Part shown: in pieces, positions 13,163-23,696 of the stretch
How positions within the stretch are numbered: position 1 is the first letter of the stretch
Layout: the number at the start of each line of letters is the position of its first letter
Assembly (NCBI GenBank): GCA_009602735.1
Contig: WELA01003638.1
Coordinates: 598,189-662,188, forward strand
Length of the DNA: 64,000 bases
Source: Mesotaenium endlicherianum
Lineage: Eukaryota > Streptophyta > Zygnematophyceae > Zygnematales > Mesotaeniaceae
Direction of reading: 5' to 3'
Notes under the pieces: model-generated
Seen by the model: the letters and a program-made list of their open reading frames with translations, nothing else
Database searches by the model: none
What the model was told of the DNA's origin: nothing
Made by a program: the position numbers and the translations under genes

Positions 13163-16100
13163 TTAGTAGGCAACACCCGCCTGAGTGGGGAATAGCTCCG
13201 TGATCTTATTGAAGACGTCCATGACCTGCACATAATACACGCCCATCAATGCACATAAGTGATATATTCCACGCCAGCCCCTGAGAAAGACGAACAAAGC
13301 TCGTCCAGGAAGCACGACGCAGTAGTCTCCCAAATACATCAGAAGTTATTGCAAAACGTGCACAAAGTGTACCTCCTTGTCGGCAATGTACTTGCTGATA
13401 TTCGCAGGGTTCGTCGAGCACTGCACCAAAAACAAAGAAAACCACGAAGGCTTGACCGTTCAATAAGCTGCAGGAACGACTGCAGCAAAAGCTACCTGAC
13501 ACCCATAGCACAACAATACAAAATATTCATGAAAAGAAAGAAGGCGCTGCCACAGTGTGCCACAGCCACGACAGTGACAAGTTCACGAGCTGCCATGCAA
13601 ACATGTACCAATACACCAATACTAGGATAGGAGACTTGAAATTGGAAAAGATGCTCTGCTTCTGACAAACTTACGTCAAGAATGGCCGCCTGCACCCTAG
13701 GATTCTGGAAGGCCACAGCAACTTCAGGGTTGGCCATGATCTTCGTCACAACCTGCTGGGGCGTCATGCCGATTGCATCTGCATTGTCGCACAGACAAAC
13801 GATGGGCGTGAACACCACGAGAGCACCTAAGCACCCAGGCCACACTCCCCTGTCGCTTGCTCACTACTAGCAACATCACCCACAGCTTTAAACAATCAGT
13901 GTCATCAACAATAAGAGCAGTATCTCTGACCAACCAGCCGTGCGTGTGATTCTACAGACCTCAGCTGAGAGTGGACACCACTCTATCATGGAGTGCTGCC
14001 CCAAGGTTGATGAAAACAAAGCTGAAACACGAGGTTGGGAACTGGCTAATTCGTTCCTGTTGGACTATCTGCAGCATTCTGACTAGCTCAAGACAAGGGG
14101 GGGAAGCATACCAAACTGCTGCTTCATCTCGTCGCTGTTGAGGTCAAAGTTCTTGATCATGTCCGCCATCCGGGGATCCCAGGGACCATCCTGGCCAACG
14201 TTGCCTCTGTACCCCCCAAACTCCGTGAGCCAAATCAGTAAACAAGCATTGTCAGCTTTGCCCTACCGCACTGAATTATAAGTTCTTCCTCCTCAAGAGT
14301 TGGAGAGCATTGAAACGAGGAAGAGATAGGCTCTTACAAGCGCGAAAAATAGAAGTAAGACACAAGATGATACAAGAAAGATGCAGGCCCCTACATTACT
14401 CCACAAACTCAACCGCCTCTTTCCTCAGCAGCAACGCACCAGAAGTGCGGCACAAAGATGTCATCAGCGACCCAGAACATGCATATGAGAGCAGCCGCTA
14501 AAGGAGCAGGATTGTTGAGTTCAAAAGGCTTGAAAGTCCCTACAGCATGTCTTCGAGCTGGCTCCTGTACTGTGGGTTCTGCATCATCCCTGCACGCCAC
14601 AATATTTAAAAAAAACAATTGTTTTATCAGAAGGCACCTCCTGAGCAACGTCCTGAGCACACTTCCTACACCTGCAGCAACACATCTACATGTGTACAGC
14701 GCCCAGATACAAATATGATAGCAAGTCAGGTACGAGCTCACCAGAGTCAACATTTGCCATGAACGGCTTGTTGCACATTCCGACGCGTGCCATACCAAGA
14801 CCAGATACACGCAAACAGGCATACGAGAACAACAAACAAGAGAGGGTGGAATAAAATGGAAAACCGCAGTTGTCTGAGTGGGACTCACATTTCAGAGTGT
14901 CCGGGTTGCGCATCTCTTCCGGAAGATACCTGCAGGCAGCAATGACCAACCCAGCACCACTCATACAATAATCAGCACCGAGTTTTCGGGAATGATACCC
15001 AAGTTAATGTAGTACAAGAGAAGCAAGAGTGATTGCATGGAGGTGATTGCATGGAGTCCTCAAGACAACCCCAGAAAATGAGGTGGCTAAGACCAAGCAT
15101 AAAGCGGGCGGGCAAAATGAGCACCAGAAGTAAGAACAAGTTTTTTTGTGCTTGGGGGGGGTGNNNNNNNNNNNNNNNNNNNNNNNNNNNNNNNNNNNNN
15201 NNNNNNNNNNNNNNNNNNNNNNNNNNNNNNNNNNNNNNNNNNNNNNNNNNNNNNNNNNNNNNNNNNNNNNNNNNNNNNNNNNNNNNNNNNNNNNNNNNNN
15301 NNNNNNNNNNNNNNNNNNNNNNNNNNNNNNNNNNNNNNNNNNNNNNNNNNNNNNNNNNNNNNNNNNNNNNNNNNNNNNNNNNNNNNNNNNNNNNNNNNNN
15401 NNNNNNNNNNNNNNNNNNNNNNNNNNNNNNNNNNNNNNNNNNNNNNNNNNNNNNNNNNNNNNNNNNNNNNNNNNNNNNNNNNNNNNNNNNNNNNNNNNNN
15501 NNNNNNNNNNNNNNNNNNNNNNNNNNNNNNNNNNNNNNNNNNNNNNNNNNNNNNNNNNNNNNNNNNNNNNNNNNNNNNNNNNNNNNNNNNNNNNNNNNNN
15601 NNNNNNNNNNNNNNNNNNNNNNNNNNNNNNNNNNNNNNNNNNNNNNNNNNNNNNNNNNNNNNNNNNNNNNNNNNNNNNNNNNNNNNNNNNNNNNNNNNNN
15701 NNNNNNNNNNNNNNNNNNNNNNNNNNNNNNNNNNNNNNNNNNNNNNNNNNNNNNNNNNNNNNNNNNNNNNNNNNNNNNNNNNNNNNNNNNNNNNNNNNNN
15801 NNNNGGGGGGGCGCTCTCATACTGCATGATCATGTTCTGGACCGTGGGGTCCTCAAGCATTGTCTCCAGCATGTCCATGGTGATCGGCGGGTTGGGAACT
15901 GCAGCACAGCATCAATGTCAGAAGTGAGCAACCAGGAGACCGAACCTCCAGCTCACGGCCAAGACCCTTCCCACAGTAGGCGGGATTGGGTGGGTGGAAT
16001 GTGCAACGTCATGGGGCTCGCATGCGAGGCATATAAAAGAACCAGACGCACACTTGCTGCAATAAGAGCAGAGGCGTTCCAAGCAGGGCGGCAAGCTTGC

Positions 16101-16211
16101 AACAGGGCAATGGCGGCAAAAGAGGGCATTTGAACGACGAGGGCCCGAGCAAGAGGAGGCATACGCACCTGCATCCTTCTCAGAGGGTTTGTACTCTGTC
16201 TCGTCCTTAGG
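12880..16211 (-). repeat. TIC40 tandem block, copy 1 (3' copy)
   Basis: Eight exons plus 3' flank, paralogous exon by exon to copy 2. Exon lengths are 43, 76, 41, 46, 95, 104, 48 and 63 nt. It ends with a normal stop after GVAY. It contains the assembly gap within the intron after its second exon. Intron sequence has diverged much more than exon sequence, so the duplication is not recent. Confidence 0.8.
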
Positions 16212-19200
16212 CTGCACATTCATCCACGAGAAAAAATGATTCTGTTAGGCATAAAGTGAGCATGGTTACCTCCGAATTTGAGCCCAGGCCCACCAATAAG
16301 ATTATTGCTTGAACGAGACTCGGGGGGGGGGCGGGGGGGTGCTGAATGCGTCTCCAGCAGCGTGACCTTTTACGGGTGTAGGATAATCTTTGGAAGTTAT
16401 TTGTGTTTTGAGCCCGTTCAAGGGTGATCAGAATGACTAGGCAGTTGCTCCGCTGGTGCCCATACATGTACTACCCACCCCAACTCTCCTCCAGAAAATG
16501 TCCCCATCCCTTACGCGGGCTTCAAGCCACCACGTGATGATACTTAGTGCAACGAGCATACTCCGCTGGTGAAACCAGATCTCGCACCATACATGCCAGT
16601 GATGATAGCCGGCTTGGCCATCAACAACAATCCTTTCAGACTTAATGGAGCGAGTCAAACATCGACAATGTCTCCCCTGAAACAAGCCTCCAACCCACCC
16701 ACACATCCCCTCGACAAAGTCTGATTCCCTGCTCCGCACAAAGCGGAGATTTGTCACTTTGTCACCCCACAACCCCGCAATATAGAAAGCCACACCCGCC
16801 TGAGGGGGGAAGAGATCCGTGATCTTGTTGAAGACGTCCATGACCTGCACATAATACACGCGCATCCAAGCCCGTCAGCAGTTGCGACCGGGCTAGTGCC
16901 AACCTCAAGAGCAGAGGACAGACAAAGAAACCACTTTTCTGCACCCTAGATGAGCATAGACATGCATGAGCTTGGTCATGGCATTCAAGATGAAAGAAAT
17001 TTCAAGCAAGAAAAGGTATGGAACAGCCTTCCACAATCGAGTCCAGGAGGCAGTGCACAACACAACCCCAAAAACATCATATCGTAATGCGATGGTGGTG
17101 ATGTTGCGAGAGTGTGAATATATAAAAAAGCATACCTCCTTGTCGCCCAAGTACTTGCTGATGTTGGCAGGGTTTGACGAGCACTGCACAAGCAACATAG
17201 CGGTGCCATGCGTTCCCGCAATCTCAGAAGTGTCGCTAACCACCCGCGTCAAGCAGCAGCAGCAACAACCACGAGGACGAAGCTCTTTCACACTGGAGAG
17301 TACATTTGGGAGTAGAGCAAACTGTATCGTGGCATGTTGACAAAGGGGATGCCTTGCATGCATTCCATCAAGAACACCAATAGGTGGCGAACTGCAATCA
17401 ATCACTGGCATGCAAGCCCAACAGGACTGCTTTAGAGCAACATACGTCAAGAATGGCCGCCTGCACTTTAGGGTTCTGGAAGGAGCCAGCAATTTCAGGG
17501 TTGGCCATAATCTTCGACACGACTTGCTGAGGCGTGAGACCGATAGCATCTGCATCATCACACACCACAGACAAACCATGGATATGAACACCACGACAGG
17601 CATATAACAACCAACACCGACTGCCACACTACATGCCTATCACTTGCTAGCCAATTCAGGACCCCCTGCCCACTGCTCAATCGAATCACAGCTGACGAAG
17701 TTGAAGGCTGTTCATCCAACCAATCACCCGCATAGAGACTGCAGCTGAGAGTGGAGATCTTTCTACCAGGGCAACGTACCAAACTGCTCCTTCATCTCGC
17801 TGCTGTTGAGGTCAATGTTCTTGGCTATGTTTGCAACCCGGGGGTCCACGTTACCATCGCCGAAGTTGTCCCTGCACCCGCCAAGCCCATTTCTTACATA
17901 AACTCCGTAAGCAATGACTGCCAGATTTGCTTTACACCAACTCGAATGTCTTCCTGCCTACAAAGATTAAGATGTAGGAGAAAAGCTGTCACTATATATG
18001 ACATTCCCAGAACAAGACATAACATTGTCGGAGATAACTTCATCAGGGTAGAAACCAAATACAAATAACAGGCTGACAACCACCAGGACCACCAGGGGAA
18101 AAATGATACAATGCAAGGACGGCGCAAGCGCAGGAGAGCAGCCAAGAGGACAAAAAAGAGCAGTGTTGCAAAGGCTTCAAGGACTTTGAAGGGCTCAGAG
18201 GTCCCTACAGCATGTCTTCAAGCTGGGCCCTGTACTGTGGGTTCTGCATCATCCCTGCATGCCACAATACGAAAAAATAATCAGAAGGCACCTCCTGAGC
18301 AGCGTCCTGAGAACACTTAGTACCAGCAGGTACGAGCTCACGGGCACCAACCAGCAAAGTCAGGAGCAGCTGGCACATCTTCCCAATATGTGCCATGCTG
18401 ATATCATGCTGGAGTGACAACCACCAAGAAAACACTCGAAAGCAGCAGTTAGGTGTGGGTGTCTGAGGAAAGCTCACATTTCAGAGAGGCCCGGTCGCGC
18501 ATCTCCTCCGGAAGGTACCTGCAGCGCAAGAAGCAGCGCTCAGCCATTCGCTAAGTAATAGAGACTCACCCCACTGCAGCAGCACCCATGGAACATAAAT
18601 GCCAGGTGACTGCACATGCAGACCTCCAGCTACAGAGATGGCTGGGACCGAAGCACAAGCCAACAGGGTAGCGGATGAGCAGCCAAGCACAGGGAAGGAA
18701 GACGAAGTAGAGGGCGGGGCGGAAGGCTTCCTACTGATAGATCATCTTCTGAACCATGGGGTCCTCGACCATCGTCTCCAGCATCTCCATGGTGATGGCT
18801 GGCCTCGGGGCGGCTGCAGTGCACCAGCATTTTGGACAGAAAGATCAGAAAGGAACAATCATAACTAAGGACCTCCGGCTTACTGGCACAACCTTGTCTA
18901 GCCCAGTAGGTGCGGCTGTGTGGGTGGAATGTGGACTCTGCAGGGCCCATGGGGTATGTAAAACGGACAATGTGATACAATGTAAACATGGACTGCAACG
19001 AGAACCACTGCTCCGCACATAGCTGCAAGCTGGCGAAAAAGCAACAGCAGGGGGCAGTGAAGGCAATCAAAAGAAGAGGGCAGCATAAGCACCTGCTTGC
19101 TTGGCATAGCCGTTGGTGCTGGCTGCACTAGGTGCCTCCACAGCCTGCACAAAGGCATCCTGACCTAGTCAGCTACCTCGCTTCACAAGGACGACAACAT

Positions 19201-22151
19201 GCAGTAAACAGGGACCCTCCAGGCTTTGGCCCCAAAGAAGACATTGAAAACGGCATCCAAGATTCACTTGGACAAGGCTTGCGCAGGGGATGTAGGAGCG
19301 TTGCCAGCAGCATACGCGGACGATGCTTCTTCACCAGCTAGCTTTCAAGAGAAGGAGAATGACCAGGTAAGGGCACAGAGAGCAAGGCAGAGGCTGATTG
19401 CTACGTGAGACGCACAACACGCGTAAGGGCCCCAAAAAGGGTTGAGGGAAACCCACATGCTTGACAGCTGAGACAGCCTTCTGCGGCAGCTTCACAACCT
19501 CCTCTGCCACATCCTTGAATGCTGCAATCATGGAAGGTAGCACACAATGATAAATTTAGCATGGCTGCAGAGACCGCGGATCATGGGGGAACCTAAGGGC
19601 CCAGAGCTGGGGCTAGAGCTACCCCTGACACACTCTGAATAGCTGCCACGAAGGCCCCTAGGCGACATAGACACAAAGAAACATATGTACACCAATCTTC
19701 AGCCCTGTCTACAACCTCCTTCCCATTGCGGAGAAAAGAGACTGCAGCAATGTGTTGGACACTCACATTAACCAGTATTGTTCTACACTTTCTGACAAAT
19801 CCCTAACACACAGGAGCTGAGGGGCTGCGAGCACCCAAGAGGAATGGGTGCAAGTGCAAACCTGAACGCTTGGCCTTTGGCGCTTCAGTGGCGGGTGCTG
19901 CAGGGGCCTTAGCAACGGTGGCTGTGGTGTCGATCGTTGCAGATGTCGCGGATGGCTTAGAGGCCGCAGGAGGGGGGGGAGATGGCATGCCGCCGAAGGG
20001 ACTGGCCCCCTGGTTAGACTGCTGCATAGCGCTCATCATCTGCTGCATCATTGTTTGCTGTTGTTGCCCCACATCCGAAACGCACATTTATTGGCACACC
20101 TCCATCATCAGCTGCTGAGCAAGGGTAGGCGCATGCCCTATAATTACAACCTTCGAGTAAGATCCTCAACAGGAAGCTTTTTGCAAGTAAACATAGAGAC
20201 AAAAACACATGCACATGTGCATCCACATGCACCTGGTCATGTACTCCAGAAGCTGATGCAAATGCTTGGTGACAATCAATTAAGCAAGGACGACATGTTC
20301 ACAGCAAGGTGGCCAGAGTGCGTTCGGCGAACATTGACTACATGCAGAACCAGCTAACACAACAGCATGCATCCATCCAGGACCTATTGTCTATTGCCAC
20401 ATCTTCAGAGACCGGCATGTGATGCTGACCTGGGCCTTCTTCGTGAAGTAACCAATGACCTGGTAGGAGCAGATGACCATGCGCCCATTGAAGAAACACC
20501 ACACCAAAACACAGTCACCGTCAAGTCAACTTCCTGCAGCTTGGATAAGTGAGTGGTCAACGTGAATAAAAAGCACAAAGCCAAAAAGGTTGAAGTACAA
20601 GTTCTTAATCTATTCGCGAATAAATTTGACTGCGCAGAAAAAATACGACGCAGACGGCAAAGAGTGTCTTCACACCATTGTACAACTCCCTGGCAGCTCA
20701 ATTCAGCTAGGGTTACTTGCCGAACAAGGCCGTGATACGTTTCTGCACTTAACAGCTACTTTGACTATTAGATATTCAAGCAACACATAATGTATCAGAA
20801 ACTCACATTCATGACAACAACGGTAGCCCCCACTCCGAGTCCAACCCACAGCAGAGGGGTCCCCCTGCACCAATATCATCCCACAGCCAACAGATCAGAT
20901 TGCTAAACAAAAACAGTCCATGACAAAGTACCAGAGCTATTGTCCTCTCCTATCAGACCTCACAAGAGGCATGCCAGGATGTTCCAGACTGCCGATAGCC
21001 TCAGCCATAGGAAGACACAGACCGTTCATGACACAAATGAACACACCCATTAGGAAATTGGGGAGGTAGCATGCACATGTTGTCACGTGCATCAATATGG
21101 ACGTATAGCTCATGCATCACCAACGATCGGCCTGAAAGAGATAGCATGCACATGTGTAGCTCACAAGGGCCAACATCCGTAAGCTGGAAAGATGCTATTT
21201 TTCAGATGCTATTTTCCAACTCGAAACAGCCAAACATTCCCCAAACACGCACATGTGTGGGACAGCTCATAACAATGCTGCGGTCTAACACATACACAAT
21301 GTCTGGACATTCAGATAAAGAAGGGCAAATGTAGCTTACGGAGAGGACTGAGAAGGAGCTGGAGGAGGAGGAGTCGAAACAGAGGTGCTGAGTGTAGCCC
21401 ATGGAGCAGAGAACCGGCGCACTGACTGCTGCTTCCGGACCGCCCCTTCAAGCTCCCTGTTGCCGGCTGCACCTGGGAAACAAGAAGATTCAACTCAACT
21501 TCAGCGTTCACACAGACTAATCCTTGGCCAGCTGAGCAATGTGCACTGACCTGTAGCAAACGAGCCCTTAGGCATGTAGACACAGAAAAAAGCAGCTCTT
21601 GCTCGAACTTTTACGAACCGAATACAGGGGGTCCACAGCCTTGGGTAAATAGAACCTGATAGATAGGAGCACATTGTGACGCTTCAACCATCTACTAGTG
21701 AAGGAGCCAGCAAATAGACGAGAACAAATATCTACTTCACGTCAACTTCCGTCACACATCTGCATTACATTGCAAACTTAGTACACAAACTCCCATAGAA
21801 CGTCTATTTCGCATCATATATCACTTCACAAAAGATTTTGACTTAATACATCTATTTCACATCAACATAAGACGACATATCCACTCCACCGTCAAATCTT
21901 CAACAACCACCATGTAACGGCTGAAGTTGCTCTTCCTCACCTGCAAATTCTTCAGTCTGAATAACCTCTGCTTGCCTGTGGGGGTGGTCATCACCCGAAG
22001 CTTTGACAGCAGAAATCCTTTGGCGCACGCAAGTCGAACAACAACGCTTCACACATATCTTTGACGAGTGTCCGGGAAACCTAACAACAGGGCACAGAAA
22101 CTTTCCCTCGCCAAGTTGTTGCAGACTCTTTGCTGGCACAGAGGCACAAGC
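13163..22151 (-). CDS. TIC40: TIC40 plastid import co-chaperone with a doubled Sti1/Hop-like region
   Basis: TIC40 is an inner-envelope chloroplast protein whose stromal Sti1-like domains help Hsp93 and Tic110 in import. N-terminal exons: 22151-21941 (basic, transit-peptide-like), 21472-21340, 20864-20807 (membrane segment TPLLWVGLGVGATVVVMN), 20459-20430, a 15-nt microexon 20114-20100, 20057-19862 and 19521-19457. Eight chaperone exons then occur twice. Block 2: 19144-19093, 18813-18735, 18518-18478, 18254-18209, 17871-17780, 17549-17446, 17183-17136 and 16844 to about 16758. Block 1: 16211-16169, 15898-15823, 14929-14889, 14589-14544, 14206-14112, 13778-13675, 13420-13373 and 13225-13163 (TAA). 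Key stretches are YLPEEMR, NPQYRAQLEDML, PQQVVTKIMANPEVAVAFQNP and VMDVFNKI. All 23 exons fit in phase (about 590 residues against about 447 in Arabidopsis). The initiator ATG is unresolved; an acceptor at 22152 suggests an earlier exon. The join between the blocks is inferred. Confidence 0.85.
15164..15804. other. Assembly gap (641 N)
   Basis: A run of N inside TIC40 block 1, between its second and third exons. Both edges are poly-G (seven G then TG on the left, six or more G on the right), so the break was probably caused by a hard-to-sequence G tract. By comparison with block 2 no exon is missing there. Confidence 0.97.
16540..19144 (-). repeat. TIC40 tandem block, copy 2 (5' copy)
   Basis: The same eight exons as copy 1, with lengths 52, 79, 41, 46, 92, 104, 48 and at least 63 nt. 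Four of them (41, 46, 104, 48) are identical in length to copy 1. The last exon has no stop at the place where copy 1 has one; the frame stays open past GVAF to 16437. An in-phase donor (AAA then gtgaca, about 16758) would join it to the first exon of copy 1. No transit peptide or membrane exon precedes copy 1. Confidence 0.75.
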
Positions 22152-23696
22152 CTGCACAAATCATCAAACTCGACACTGTTAGTTTTGAGGGTAGCTGGTC
22201 TACTTCGTCAAACTTCTGTTTAAATGAGGCAGCATATTTGAGGGCAATGTCCAACAAAGGCCACATAAATGACTCCGAAATTAAGGGTACATTGTGCCCG
22301 TCATAACGCGCTTATAACCAAACAACATAGGGGATTGGCATAGGTCAAGTCAGTCAAAATGCTCTCTTATCTTCCAGATGTTTCGGAGTAACTTAACAAA
22401 ATTCACAATAAGTAACACACTCTCTATTTCATATTACCCACGGTTATGAGCTATCTCCTTCTAAGACATGCACCGCTACTCGGTCTGCATTCTTGAGGTG
22501 GCCCCATTACATTCCCAACTATGTCTATTCACACAGATTTGCTTTGGCATTGTCTGTAGCATGCAGGTCTAACTTATTCTTTACGCGCGACCATCAATCA
22601 GAGGGGCTAATCACCTGCCATCCCTGCAACGAAGCCGCTACTGAAAGTGCCTGCATGGCTGCCAAAGAGAAACGTCAAAAATGTGTGTGACGAAGAAGGG
22701 CTTGACGAGTCTACCGGGCCTGCCCGCGGAATTTGACTAAAAGAGACAAAAAGGAAGCAGGGGTGGGCTACACCCACAGTAATGTTTCTGCGTCTCTTAT
22801 GATTCACCTTGCTACCGAACCGATAGGGCCAGCAGGCAATGTAAGCAATGCAGTGTAAATTTCGACTGGCTACGAGTGAACGGAGTGAACGCTTCTATCT
22901 AAATGACAGGCTGGAACATGCACCTGACCTCTCTTGAGCGTGCTGGATCAGCAGGGAACCCCGAACCCTGAGCTTGGGGATGCAAGTTCCTCTTTATGTA
23001 TGTCAAATATATGGATATAATTATTGGGCCGACTTGGACCAGAGTGTACGTTTCTAGAACCATGCATCTGACCTGGTCTGTCCAAAAGTGTCCTCCCTTG
23101 ACCACCAGGGAAGTTGAACGTGGTGGGAGTCCAACTCCTCGATTCAGGTCACCTGTGGTAGTCGAGGTGCTAATTCGGGTCGCACGACTTGTGATTTTAA
23201 CGATCGATGTCGACGAAGCGGGCGACTGACGAATGAACTGCACGGTGGTGTACCAGTGCTTCGTTCGATTGCTTTCTCGACGCCGTTAAATGCAGGCCCA
23301 CCACGAGTGCTTACTCTCAAAAAGATATCCAAATCCGTCATGTCAAATGCCGATTTCCAGGCCCACCGTGATTGCTTTCTTCGTCTCTTAAAACATCTGC
23401 GTTCAGACGAGGTCTCGGACAAATAACCTCCCGTCAGCACAACGTTATGCGGGATGACTTGGGACGTGGCACGACGCATGTATATTTAACACCGATCAAG
23501 GCAGAAAATTGCAGATGCAAATTATAACCTTCATAGGCATGTTATTCATGTCCAAGTGCTTCGCATTCACTGATCAATCAGTAGTGCACATTCCATTCCT
23601 AATATGACGTCCTTTAAGAAAGTGGCATAATTATTGGAAATTAGGTGCTCCGAAGTCTCAGTAGACGCCACCGTGTCTCAGTACGCAAAAATCAAA
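22152..23696. other. Divergent spacer between TIC40 and PEX22
   Basis: Should contain both promoters and possibly the first TIC40 exon. Two short similar segments (about 23287-23320 and 23357-23390, both containing CAGGCCCACC) form an imperfect direct repeat. No other gene, RNA or mobile element was recognised. Confidence 0.5.

Noticed and set aside
14972-16133. Open frames of 230-370 codons spanning the N run
   Set aside because: They exist only because N codons are read through; the true exons are the short TIC40 ones.
16437-16757. C-terminal extension of TIC40 block 2 in the open frame after GVAF
   Set aside because: The extension has no similarity to TIC40, and its lower part matches the non-coding 3' flank of block 1. 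A splice at about 16758 is more likely, though not proven.
19264-19340. Candidate TIC40 exon (EEASSAYAAGNAPTSPAQ)
   Set aside because: Its phase does not fit either neighbour, whereas the exons at 19521-19457 and 19144-19093 join directly in phase 0.
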